A DNA stretch of 64,000 bases, taken from assembly GCA_964549275.1 (NCBI GenBank), contig CAZJUP010000004.1, positions 132,885 through 196,884 of the forward strand, given 5' to 3'. Of this stretch, positions 1 to 8,508 are shown in pieces. The DNA is from CAZJUP01 sp964549275 (lineage in GTDB: Bacteria; Fidelibacterota; Marinisomatia; Marinisomatales; TCS55). Within the stretch, counting starts at the first letter, position 1. Each line of letters starts with the position of its first letter. The position numbers were made by a program, and so were the translations under genes. The notes under the pieces are model-generated. The model ran no database searches, was not told where the DNA came from, and was given only the letters and a program-made list of their open reading frames with translations.

Positions 1-2
1 AC

Positions 3-125
3 AAAGCCATAACGGACCAAGGAATGAAAATGCAGGGAAAACACCATGAAATTTATTTAAGTGATACTCGGCGGGCAGCACCAGAAAAATGGAAGACAAT
101 TATTCGGCAGCCTGTTTGCGAATAA
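3..125 (+). CDS. GyrI-like small-molecule-binding domain protein, C-terminal fragment
   Basis: Only the last 40 codons of this gene lie in the window; it enters from the left edge and ends at TAA (123-125). The visible peptide contains GKHHEIYLSD and ends PEKWKTIIRQPVCE. This closely matches the usual C-terminus of GyrI-like / AraC-effector-binding (SOUL-related) domain proteins, where a GKHHEIYLSDPRR...LKT.(I/L)RQP signature is typical. That fold generally binds small hydrophobic ligands, either as a stand-alone protein or fused to a regulator. Nothing can be said about the N-terminus. It converges on dtd, with 6 bp between the stop codons. Confidence 0.6.
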   Translation, partial: KAITDQGMKMQGKHHEIYLSDTRRAAPEKWKTIIRQPVCE

Positions 126-131
126 GATTGA

Positions 132-578
132 TTACTGAGAACAACTGTTTAAAACGAAGGTTACCGGTCCGTCATTCACTAACGCCACCTCCATCATGGC
201 GCCAAATTCACCTGATTCCACCGGGACACCATTAAATTTCAACCTGTCCATAAAATAGGAATAAAGAGCCTTTCCTTTTTCTGGGTGGGCGGCGTGGATG
301 AAACTGGGACGTCGGCCTTTCCGTGTATCACCGCAAAGAGTAAATTGGCTAATGACCAAAGCCGAGCCGTTCACATCCCGAACAGATAAATTCATCTTTT
401 CATTTTTATCATTAAAAACACGAAGGTTTGATATTTTATCAGCCAAATAATCGGCATCTGCCTCTTCATCCGAATCTTTTACGCCCAGTAATATCACAAA
501 GCCGTGGCAAATCTGACCAATGATTGAATCTTCAACAATAACTGAACCGGATTTGGCTCGTTGAATGACAGCAATCAA
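132..578 (-). CDS. dtd: D-aminoacyl-tRNA deacylase
   Basis: Hydrolyses D-aminoacyl-tRNAs (and Gly-tRNA-Ala) to free D-amino acid and tRNA, a cytosolic translation quality-control step. The 148-aa length is normal for the family. The two active-site signatures are visible: SQFT at residues 77-80 and NDGPVT at 135-140, which carries the Gly-cisPro motif (137-138) used across the dimer interface. The start is a TTG overlapping the dnaE stop as TTGA. Reading from it gives MIAVIQR, matching the canonical DTD N-terminus, so the TTG is preferred over any internal ATG. The gene is translationally coupled to dnaE. Confidence 0.93.
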   Translation of the reverse strand: MIAVIQRAKSGSVIVEDSIIGQICHGFVILLGVKDSDEEADADYLADKISNLRVFNDKNEKMNLSVRDVNGSALVISQFTLCGDTRKGRRPSFIHAAHPEKGKALYSYFMDRLKFNGVPVESGEFGAMMEVALVNDGPVTFVLNSCSQ

Positions 579-3500
579 TCAGATACCCAAACGTTTTGTT
601 TACCATATGTATCCCTCAGTTTCTTTAAAAATGAAGATTGGGCGGTTACCTTTACATTATGTGCATAGATGCGTTGGTTTCTTCCATGAGCTGTTTTTGA
701 ATGAAACATGAGTCCGCATTTGCCTGAATGGTTTTTTGCCAGTTTTAATAATGTATCCACATCATTCGGCGTCATTTGATCTGGCTCTATACGAATATTA
801 ATATGTTTGGAATAAATTTCACGGGCTTGATCTACTGTTACAATTTCATCAGCAATGATTTTCAGATCTGCAAAATCCGCATTATCCGTCGGCTTCCCGG
901 AAACAAAGACAACCACGTCATTCCCAATTAAATCCTTATACTTTGCAAACGTATCGCTGAAAGCTAATATTTCTGCTTGGCCGCCCAGACAGTCCAATTT
1001 AAAAAAGACCATTTGATTGTTCTTTCGGTCAAAATGCATTTTTACATCCCGAATGGCGCCGCCGATACGAACTTTATCCTTTACATCCTGCTTAAACTCG
1101 TCTGAAAAGTCATACGTACTTAATTCTTCCAGGTCTTCAGAAAACCTCAAAAGAGGATGACCAGAAATATACATGCCCAGTACTTCTTTTTCTTTTTCCA
1201 ATCGCTGGCTATCGGACCATTCTTCCTGAGCACCCAATTGCGGGATCATAGAATCCTGCGCTCCGTTTGCGCTTAGACTACCGAATAAATCTACCTGATT
1301 CCTTGCCCGGTTTTCTTGAATTTGCTGACCATATTTTAATGCAGTATCAATGGAGGAAAATTTTTGTGCACGGTTCCCCTCGAGAGAATCCATTGCACCG
1401 GATGCAATAAGGCTTTCCAAAACTTTCCGATTTACGGTCCTGAGGTCTACGTTGGCAGCAAATTCAAACAGGGATCCAAAATGTTTATTTTTTCCTCGGG
1501 TTTCAATAATTTTTTCCAGAGCTTTAGACCCTACATTTTTAATGGCATTTAATCCAAATGAGATGGTTTTTTCATCCACAGGCTTAAATGTAATATCAGA
1601 AACATTCACATCAGGAGGACTTACCTGAATTTTCAGCTTTTTGCATTCATTAATTAGAATCACAATCCGATCAAGGTTTGACATTTCACTTGTCATGTTT
1701 GCACTCATGAATTCTGCCGGATAATGAGTTTTTAACCATGCAGTTTGATAAGCAACATAGGCATAAGCTGTAGAATGACTTTTATTAAACCCATATTGCG
1801 CAAATTTTTCAATCAGCTCATATATTTCTTTTGCTTTCTTTTTGGAAATATCATTTTTAACTGCTCCATTTACAAACTTAATACCTAATTCATCCATGAG
1901 GGTTTTGATTTTCTTCCCCATAGCCCGACGCATAATATCCGCTTCTGCCAACGTAAATCCTGCAATTTCGTGAGCAATCTGCATCACCTGTTCCTGGTAA
2001 ACAATAATACCGTACGTTTCTTTCAGGATAGGCTCCATCGCAGGATGAGGATACTCGATTTTTCTCTTCCCGTGTTTTCGAGAAATAAAATCGCCGATAT
2101 TTTCCATTGGCCCCGGACGGTACAGAGCATTCATAGCAATAAGATCTTCAATGACCGTTGGTTTTAGTTTTTTTAGGAATTCGCGCATCCCGGATGATTC
2201 GAACTGAAAAACACCCGTGGTTAATCCTTTTGTAAACAATTTATATACTGCCGGATCATCTAAGGGAATTTTTTCGATATTTATTTTTTTCCCACGCGCT
2301 TTCAGCAATTTCAATGTATTATCAATAACGGTCAAATTTCGCAAACCCAAAAAGTCCATTTTCAACAGACCCAGTTCTTCCAATCCTTTCATATCATACT
2401 GAGAGGTAACATCTCCTTGGGGTGAGCGATACAAAGGGACGTATTCGGTTAAATCTCCCGGAGCTATAACTACACCGGCGGCATGAGTTGATGCATGGCG
2501 ATTCATCCCCTCCAATACAAGAGAATAATCTATCACTTCTTTATAATTTCCTTCGGCGGCTTCTTTCAGTTCCTGACTTTGTTCCAGCGCTTCTTCCAGA
2601 GTTATATTCAAAGTAGCGGGAATCATTTTCGCAATCCGGTCAATTTCTCCGAAGGAGTAACCCAATACTCGGCCCACATCTCTTATCACCTGTTTCGCTT
2701 TCATTTTTCCAAAAGTAATAATTTGGGTAACGGAATTATTACCGTATTTTTCTTTAATATAGTCAATGACTTCTTCTCGCCGATCAATACAAAAATCAAT
2801 ATCAATATCCGGCATGCTGATCCTATCCGGATTTAAAAACCTTTCAAATAGGAGATTGTGGCGAATGGGGTCGACAGTAGTAATGTCTAAAGCAAAAGAT
2901 ACAAGGCTCCCTGCCGCTGAGCCCCTTCCCGGACCAACAGGAATTGTATTATCTTTAGCATATTTCACAAAATCTGCTGTAATCAAAAAGTATCCGGCAA
3001 ATCCCATTTTTTTTATTACTCCCAATTCATGACTCAACCGGCCCTGAAGCTCTGGATTAATTTCTCCATATTTTTCTCGGACACCATTTTCACAAAGGGA
3101 TTTTAAATAATGGTCCGGCTCCTGAGACGAAGCTTCGTTCGGAATGGGAAAATTAGGCAAATGGTAGCTGCCCATAGGTAATTCAATGTCGATGCTGTCT
3201 GCAATTCGGCGCGTATTTTCTATGGCACCAGGGACATCCTTAAACATCTCAAACATTTGGTCTTGAGTTTTAAAATAAAATTCCGGTGTGGCATAACGCA
3301 ATCGATTGGGATCGCTTCTGTCTTTTCCTGTCCCGAGACATATGTGGACATCATGGGCTTCCCAGTGGTTTTGTTTCGCATAATGAGCGTCGTTAGTACA
3401 CACAAGAGGCAACCCCAGCTCTTTAGAAATTTTCTTCATGTTTTCCACATTTTGAGCTTCTTCCGGAATACCATGGTTCTGTACTTCAAGATAAAATCTA

Positions 3501-4012
3501 TCGGGGAACATTTCCGAAAAACGCATTGCCGCCTTTTTCGCCCCGTCCCAATCTCCCTTCAGCATCCTTTCGGGGATTTCTCCCTTCAAGCAGGCTGACA
3601 TACATATAAGTCCATCGTTATGCTCTTTTAATAGATCAATATCAATCCTGGGACGATAATAGAATCCTTCTAAATAACCGTGAGTCACCAATTTCATTAA
3701 ATTCTGGTACCCGGCATAATTCTGGACCAATAGAATAAGATGGTTATTCCCCCATCCTCCATCCACCCGAGGCTTTTTATCAAATCGGCTACCGACAGCT
3801 ACATATACTTCACATCCAATAATAGGTTTTATTCCGGATTTTTTGGCGGCCTTATAATAGGGAATCACGCTAAACATATTCCCGTGTTCCGTCAGAGCTA
3901 CGGAATCCATGCCCAAATCATCGATGGTATTAACCAATGTCTGAACAGTTTGCGCCCCGTCTAAAAGACTATAATCAGAGTGGTTGTGTAGATGTACGAA
4001 TTCAGTGGACAT
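575..4012 (-). CDS. dnaE: DNA polymerase III subunit alpha
   Basis: Replicative polymerase, 1145 aa, E. coli-type DnaE architecture: PHP domain (1-280), palm/fingers (about 300-800), then HhH, beta-clamp-binding and OB-fold C-terminal regions. The catalytic aspartates are in PDIDIDF (D402, D404) and KMDFLGL (D553). The PHP domain keeps every expected metal ligand: H7, H9, D18, H43, E68, H91, C141, D208 and H210. Several of these are lost in E. coli DnaE, so the domain may still have nuclease (proofreading) activity; this is inference. The upstream side is a short gap to prmC; downstream it overlaps dtd by 4 bp. No strong Shine-Dalgarno precedes the ATG. Confidence 0.97.
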   Translation of the reverse strand: MSTEFVHLHNHSDYSLLDGAQTVQTLVNTIDDLGMDSVALTEHGNMFSVIPYYKAAKKSGIKPIIGCEVYVAVGSRFDKKPRVDGGWGNNHLILLVQNYAGYQNLMKLVTHGYLEGFYYRPRIDIDLLKEHNDGLICMSACLKGEIPERMLKGDWDGAKKAAMRFSEMFPDRFYLEVQNHGIPEEAQNVENMKKISKELGLPLVCTNDAHYAKQNHWEAHDVHICLGTGKDRSDPNRLRYATPEFYFKTQDQMFEMFKDVPGAIENTRRIADSIDIELPMGSYHLPNFPIPNEASSQEPDHYLKSLCENGVREKYGEINPELQGRLSHELGVIKKMGFAGYFLITADFVKYAKDNTIPVGPGRGSAAGSLVSFALDITTVDPIRHNLLFERFLNPDRISMPDIDIDFCIDRREEVIDYIKEKYGNNSVTQIITFGKMKAKQVIRDVGRVLGYSFGEIDRIAKMIPATLNITLEEALEQSQELKEAAEGNYKEVIDYSLVLEGMNRHASTHAAGVVIAPGDLTEYVPLYRSPQGDVTSQYDMKGLEELGLLKMDFLGLRNLTVIDNTLKLLKARGKKINIEKIPLDDPAVYKLFTKGLTTGVFQFESSGMREFLKKLKPTVIEDLIAMNALYRPGPMENIGDFISRKHGKRKIEYPHPAMEPILKETYGIIVYQEQVMQIAHEIAGFTLAEADIMRRAMGKKIKTLMDELGIKFVNGAVKNDISKKKAKEIYELIEKFAQYGFNKSHSTAYAYVAYQTAWLKTHYPAEFMSANMTSEMSNLDRIVILINECKKLKIQVSPPDVNVSDITFKPVDEKTISFGLNAIKNVGSKALEKIIETRGKNKHFGSLFEFAANVDLRTVNRKVLESLIASGAMDSLEGNRAQKFSSIDTALKYGQQIQENRARNQVDLFGSLSANGAQDSMIPQLGAQEEWSDSQRLEKEKEVLGMYISGHPLLRFSEDLEELSTYDFSDEFKQDVKDKVRIGGAIRDVKMHFDRKNNQMVFFKLDCLGGQAEILAFSDTFAKYKDLIGNDVVVFVSGKPTDNADFADLKIIADEIVTVDQAREIYSKHINIRIEPDQMTPNDVDTLLKLAKNHSGKCGLMFHSKTAHGRNQRIYAHNVKVTAQSSFLKKLRDTYGKQNVWVSD

Positions 4013-4110
4013 TTATAGTAAAATTGAGATTCTTCTAAGGTATATCATACTCAAAAATACAGCAGAGGGTAGAGATTTTACATTAGGAAAAGTTAGAATT
4101 TTTATCGTCA

Positions 4111-4986
4111 TCAAACCTGAATTTTTAATACCCTGTCATCACCATTGAAATCGGCTACAAAATCTATAGGACTGAAACCGGTTTTTTGAAATATCTTTTT
4201 TACTTTTTCCGGATGAGAACCCAAACCAATCTCCAGAATCAACCATCCTCCAGGACGAATTAATCCACGAGAAACTTCAGAAAATCGATGATAAAAAGTT
4301 AACCCGTCGCTATCATCAGTCAGAGCAATACGGGGTTCATACTCATGAACATCTGCCATGAGTTTGCCCATTTCGTGGCGTGGGATATAAGGCGGGTTCG
4401 ATACCATTACGTCGTAGGGACCTCTTAAGGCTTCATTTAAGAAATCAGAAACAAAAAAATTGATATTCTTTATATCGTTAATTTTTGCATTCTTTTTGGC
4501 AACCCCTATTGCTTCTCTAGAAATATCAATGGCATCTATTCTTGCATCGGGTCTTTCTGCACCTAAGGATACAGCAATGATTCCGGCACCTGTACCGATA
4601 TCAATAATGGATGGAGACTTTATGTTGCCGATGGTATGAAGCGCCACATCAACTACACGTTCTGTTTCCGGCCTTGGGATGAGAACTTCCGGTGTAATGC
4701 AAAAAGACCTCCCATAAAATTCTGTTTTGCCTGTAATATACTGCAACGGTTCTTTTTTTAAACGACGGTAAATCCATTTTTTGAGTGTATTTAGATCTTT
4801 ATTCTCGAGGGGCTTTTCGAATTGAACATAGAGTTCAATCCTTTTTAAAGTTAATAAATCACAGAGCAACCACTCAATTTCCCTCTTGGAGTTTTCAAAC
4901 CCTTTCTTTTTAAAATACTCTTCCCCCCACTTCAGTATATCAATCACCCGCCAAACCTGATTTTTCATGCTGACGGGAGAGGCCAT
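4111..4986 (-). CDS. prmC: Peptide chain release factor N5-glutamine methyltransferase
   Basis: SAM-dependent methyltransferase that methylates the Gln of the GGQ motif in release factors, here encoded immediately downstream of its substrate prfA. The SAM-binding motif I is DIGTGAGII (residues 129-137 from the chosen start). The diagnostic NPPY motif is at 197-200, followed by IPRHEM. The open frame runs further upstream into prfA (to 5025). I chose the ATG two bases after the prfA stop, giving 291 aa. A second ATG six codons later (4968) is also possible, and neither has an obvious ribosome-binding site. Confidence 0.93.
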   Translation of the reverse strand: MASPVSMKNQVWRVIDILKWGEEYFKKKGFENSKREIEWLLCDLLTLKRIELYVQFEKPLENKDLNTLKKWIYRRLKKEPLQYITGKTEFYGRSFCITPEVLIPRPETERVVDVALHTIGNIKSPSIIDIGTGAGIIAVSLGAERPDARIDAIDISREAIGVAKKNAKINDIKNINFFVSDFLNEALRGPYDVMVSNPPYIPRHEMGKLMADVHEYEPRIALTDDSDGLTFYHRFSEVSRGLIRPGGWLILEIGLGSHPEKVKKIFQKTGFSPIDFVADFNGDDRVLKIQV

Positions 4987-4987
4987 C

Positions 4988-6052
4988 TTAGACAATTTCT
5001 GCCATTTGCGCCTGCTGATCTGCAAGTTTTAACTGTTCAATGACATCCATAATATCTCCATCCATGGCAGAATCCAGATGATAGCTGGTATAATTGATAC
5101 GATGGTCGGTGAGTCGTCCCTGGGGGAAATTATAGGTTCTAATCTTGGCAGACCTGTCTCCCGTAGAGACCATGGATTTTCTTGCATCTGCTCTCTCTGC
5201 GGCAATTCGGTCTTGTTCCGCTGCCAAGAGACGAGACCTCAACACCTTTAAAGCGGCAACTTTGTTTTTATGCTGTGATTTTTCATCTTGGCAAGTCACC
5301 ACCAATCCCGTTGGTAAATGGGTAATGCGAATGGCCGATTCAGTTTTATTCACATGTTGCCCCCCTGCGCCACTTGCCCGATAAGTATCAATTTTTAAGT
5401 CTGCATCGTTCACTTCAATGTCTGCTTCTTCTGCTTCGGGCAAAATTGCAACAGTTGCTGCCGAAGTATGAACACGTCCGCTCGTTTCAGTTTTAGGAAC
5501 TCGTTGAACCCGATGAACACCGCTTTCAAATTTCATGAGTCCATAGGCGCCTTCCCCCACCACAGAAAAAATGATTTCTTTAAACCCGCCAATACCAATT
5601 TCATGAGATTCCAACACCTCATATTTCCACGTATTTCTTTCAGCAAATCGAATATACATTCGATATAAATCAGATGCAAAAAGCGCCGCTTCATCTCCTC
5701 CGGTTCCGGCACGTATTTCTACAATGGTATTTTTATCATCTGTTGGATCGTGGGGAAGCATAAGAGCTTTTAACGACTCTTCCAATTCCGCTAATTTTAA
5801 TTCCAACTCTTCCAATTCTGCTTCTGCGATGTCCTTTAATTCCTTATCTTCCCCTTCCAGGATCTCTTTATCGTCTGCAATTTGTACCGCAACAGATAAA
5901 TACTCTCGTCCTGTTTTAATTATAGGTTCTTTTCGTCTATATTCCTTGGCTAATTCTGTAAGTCGATCTTGATCCGTGATAACCTGCGGGTCTGCCATAT
6001 CCTGTTCCAGTTTCTCATAGAGACGAATCATTTCTTTTACCTGCTCAATCAT
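4988..6052 (-). CDS. prfA: Peptide chain release factor 1
   Basis: Recognises UAA and UAG stop codons and triggers peptide release on the ribosome. The GGQ motif is at 230-232 (GAGGQHVNKTE). The tripeptide anticodon region reads PKT at 186-188 inside RVPKTETSGR, the class-1 RF1 type rather than the SPF of RF2. Length 354 aa is typical. A TTG sits one codon upstream of the chosen ATG; the ATG overlaps the TGA of the DUF1385 gene as TGATG, with GAGG about 8 nt upstream. The order DUF1385-prfA-prmC downstream of rpmE is a common conserved arrangement. Confidence 0.97.
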   Translation of the reverse strand: MIEQVKEMIRLYEKLEQDMADPQVITDQDRLTELAKEYRRKEPIIKTGREYLSVAVQIADDKEILEGEDKELKDIAEAELEELELKLAELEESLKALMLPHDPTDDKNTIVEIRAGTGGDEAALFASDLYRMYIRFAERNTWKYEVLESHEIGIGGFKEIIFSVVGEGAYGLMKFESGVHRVQRVPKTETSGRVHTSAATVAILPEAEEADIEVNDADLKIDTYRASGAGGQHVNKTESAIRITHLPTGLVVTCQDEKSQHKNKVAALKVLRSRLLAAEQDRIAAERADARKSMVSTGDRSAKIRTYNFPQGRLTDHRINYTSYHLDSAMDGDIMDVIEQLKLADQQAQMAEIV

Positions 6053-6984
6053 CAAATCGCCTCAGCCACATATTCTTTGCCCACCATAGAACTATAATTA
6101 TCACCAAAGGCTTCTTTTAGTGCAGTAATGGCTACTTCTACCATTTTATCCTCAGGGTGACGAGTCGTTATGTTTTGGAGCCAAAGGCCTGGTGCGCGAA
6201 GAATTCGAAAAACGATGTTTTTATTTTTACGCGCAGTGAGTTTTATAACCTCATAAGAAATCCCCGCCACAAGAGGGATAAGGGGTAAGTGTACTCCCAA
6301 GCGTATAAGCAAACTTATTTCTCCAATGAACGCTATGACCATCGTATCAATCAGGGCAAAAACCAATATAGCAGAAATCAATACAATAAATAGAAAACTG
6401 GTCCCGCACCTCGGATGTTGCGTTGGAAAAGATTGTGCATATTCAACAGAAATCTCTTTCCCCGATTCAAAATTATACACAACCCTGTGTTCCGCGCCAT
6501 GGTACTGAAACAATCGACCAACATCTTTCATCAGTGAAATCAGAAATAAATACACCACAAAAAATGTAATCCGAAAAATACCGGAAGTGATATTAAAGGC
6601 TATAGCCTCTTTTTCAATATCCATCAGACGTGTCGTTAACCACATAGGAAGGACCATAAACAGACCAACAGCTAGTATAATTGCAAATGATGTTGATAAA
6701 AGATTAGAAAGTTTTCCGGGCGATTTTTCTTCATCCGGCATAGAAACTTCTGCAGACCACTGTAGTGTAGACATACCCATTTTCATGGCTTCGAATAACC
6801 CAGCCATCCCCCGTAATACAGGTCTTTTCCAAAAAGATGAACGCTCAATAATTGACTTAAATTTGTGGCGGTCGATTTGAATATTTCCTTCCGGGTCACG
6901 TACTGCTGTGGCATATGCCCCGGGGACACGCATCATCACACCTTCTATCACTGCTTGACCTCCAACAAGGATTGCGGGCTTCAT
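6052..6984 (-). CDS. DUF1385 (YqhQ-like) membrane protein
   Basis: Member of the DUF1385 family of unknown function, often encoded beside rpmE and prfA. The family hallmark GGQAVIEGVMMR lies about 8 residues after the chosen start. There are several hydrophobic segments (around VGLFMVLPMWL, ITFFVVYLFLISL, FLFIVLISAILV), consistent with an inner-membrane protein. A conserved YHGAEHRVVY and HPRCGTSFL region follows. The frame is open to 7047, but that most upstream ATG lies inside the rpmE terminator hairpin. I therefore place the start at 6984 (MKPAILVGG), with 7008 as an alternative. The true biochemical role is not known. Confidence 0.85.
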   Translation of the reverse strand: MKPAILVGGQAVIEGVMMRVPGAYATAVRDPEGNIQIDRHKFKSIIERSSFWKRPVLRGMAGLFEAMKMGMSTLQWSAEVSMPDEEKSPGKLSNLLSTSFAIILAVGLFMVLPMWLTTRLMDIEKEAIAFNITSGIFRITFFVVYLFLISLMKDVGRLFQYHGAEHRVVYNFESGKEISVEYAQSFPTQHPRCGTSFLFIVLISAILVFALIDTMVIAFIGEISLLIRLGVHLPLIPLVAGISYEVIKLTARKNKNIVFRILRAPGLWLQNITTRHPEDKMVEVAITALKEAFGDNYSSMVGKEYVAEAI

Positions 6985-7014
6985 TACTGTTAGTAATATA
7001 TGTTTCATACAGAA

Positions 7015-7059
7015 AAAAATGGCTTCCTGCCGGGAAAACCCAAACATGAAGCCATTTTT
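7015..7059 (-). terminator. Rho-independent terminator after rpmE
   Basis: Perfect 12-bp inverted repeat: AAAAATGGCTTC (7015-7026) and GAAGCCATTTTT (7048-7059), starting 13 bases past the rpmE stop. On the minus strand the stem ends in a run of seven T, as expected for an intrinsic terminator. An inner GGGTTTTCCC adds a nested mini-hairpin. If it is efficient, the downstream DUF1385-prfA-prmC-dnaE-dtd genes rely on read-through or a promoter within this short region. Confidence 0.75.
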
Positions 7060-7071
7060 ACGTCAATAGTA

Positions 7072-7278
7072 TTATTGTACTTTTTTACCGTATTTTTTCT
7101 TGAATTGTTCTATTCTACCCGCTGTGTCTACCAATTTTTGTTTACCGGTATAAAACGGATGACATTTTGAACAAATTTCAATTCTTTGATCTCCTAAGGT
7201 GCTGTATACCTCAAAAGTATGTCCGCAGGAACAATGTACTGTTCCTTTTTTATAGTCTGGATGAATCCCAGTTTTCAT
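7072..7278 (-). CDS. rpmE: 50S ribosomal protein L31, zinc-binding type
   Basis: Ribosomal large-subunit protein bL31, 68 aa. The zinc ribbon cysteines are C16, C18, C36 and C39 (CSC...CSKC), so this is the C+ form rather than the zinc-free paralogue induced under zinc limitation. HPFYTGKQK is the family signature. A clear AAGGAG ribosome-binding site lies 7 nt upstream of the ATG. A strong terminator follows the gene. Confidence 0.96.
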   Translation of the reverse strand: MKTGIHPDYKKGTVHCSCGHTFEVYSTLGDQRIEICSKCHPFYTGKQKLVDTAGRIEQFKKKYGKKVQ

Positions 7279-7294
7279 CAGAAAACTCCTTATT

Positions 7295-8494
7295 TTACTG
7301 TAATTGTTTTAAAACTTTTTTTAATCGTCGCAGCCCCTCATCAATGGTCTCTTTATTCACTGCATAAGAAAACCGAATATGTCCCGGGGCTCCAAAACCG
7401 TCTCCCGGAACAGTAACGACATTTGCTTCGTCCAAGATAAAATCACTTAAATCAAATGAATCATTTATGGTTTTCCCATTAAAAGATTTTCCCAAATAGT
7501 CGGAGAAATCCGGAAATGCATAAAAAGCTCCACCTGGCAGGGCGCAAGAGACCCCCTCAATCTCATTCAACTTCTCAACCATGTAATCCCGTCTTTCATT
7601 AAAGATATTTCTCATGGTTTCCACAGCATCTTGATTTCCGGTTAACGCTTCGATAGAGGCTTTCTGGCCAATTGAATTTGCACAAGACGTCGCCTGGCCC
7701 TGGATCTTAGTCATGGCTTTTATAATTTGTTCATTTCCAAAGGCGTAACCAATTCTCCATCCAGTCATGGCATAGGTTTTAGAGAGACTCATGCATGTCA
7801 TAATCTCAGCGCCAATATTATGGTGTCTGTTTAGCCATTCAGCACTGGTAAAGTCACCATCAAAAACCAACCTTTCATAACATTCATCTGAAATAACAAC
7901 CCAATTTTTTTCTCTAGCCAATTCCAGAATTTGAAGTGTGGCCTCGTTACTCCAAATTCCTCCTGTTGGATTTGAAGGAGAATTGATGATGACCCCTTTT
8001 ACACGATGAGTTGCCTTTGCTTCTAAATCTTTAAAATCCGGTTCAAAATTTTTAGATGCTACAGTATTAATATAAACGGGGTTCGCATCGGCCAAAGTTA
8101 CAAACTCAGGAAAAGATACCCAGTATGGTGCGAAAATAAGAACTTCATCGCCTTGTTGGAAAAGTGCTTGACAGGCAAGATATAGGCTTTGTTTTTCTCC
8201 GTTTGAAATCAAGACTTCAGAGGTCCTGACATCTAGGTTATTTTCACGTTTTAATTTTTTACAGACGGCTTCTCGCAATTCAACCATTCCCGAACCGGCA
8301 GTATATTTTGTGAAACCGCTATCCAGGGCATCTATTGCAGCCTGCCTAATATTCTCCGGAGTGTTAAAATCAGGTTCACCTGCGCTAAAATTAATGACAT
8401 CTACTCCTTTTGCCCGTAGTTCGGCGGCCCGGGATGTCATTTCTAGTGTAAATGATGGTTTAACGCGTGAAACGCGCTCTGCAATAGAAATCAA
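7295..8494 (-). CDS. Aspartate/prephenate-type class I aminotransferase
   Basis: PLP-dependent aminotransferase, subgroup I-gamma (AspC of Thermus/Bacillus type), 399 aa. Most likely it transfers the amino group between aspartate and 2-oxoglutarate; some family members also use prephenate. The PLP lysine is in SLSKTYAMTGWRIGY. The substrate-binding regions NPSNPTGG and the C-terminal arginine in GHIRFSYA are present. The start is TTG (reading MISIAERVSRVKPS, the standard N-terminus), with GGGAT 8 nt upstream. It is separated from the preceding Cas6-like gene by 14 bp, so they are probably co-transcribed. Confidence 0.9.
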   Translation of the reverse strand: MISIAERVSRVKPSFTLEMTSRAAELRAKGVDVINFSAGEPDFNTPENIRQAAIDALDSGFTKYTAGSGMVELREAVCKKLKRENNLDVRTSEVLISNGEKQSLYLACQALFQQGDEVLIFAPYWVSFPEFVTLADANPVYINTVASKNFEPDFKDLEAKATHRVKGVIINSPSNPTGGIWSNEATLQILELAREKNWVVISDECYERLVFDGDFTSAEWLNRHHNIGAEIMTCMSLSKTYAMTGWRIGYAFGNEQIIKAMTKIQGQATSCANSIGQKASIEALTGNQDAVETMRNIFNERRDYMVEKLNEIEGVSCALPGGAFYAFPDFSDYLGKSFNGKTINDSFDLSDFILDEANVVTVPGDGFGAPGHIRFSYAVNKETIDEGLRRLKKVLKQLQ

Positions 8495-8508
8495 TTTTTT
8501 TATCCCAA

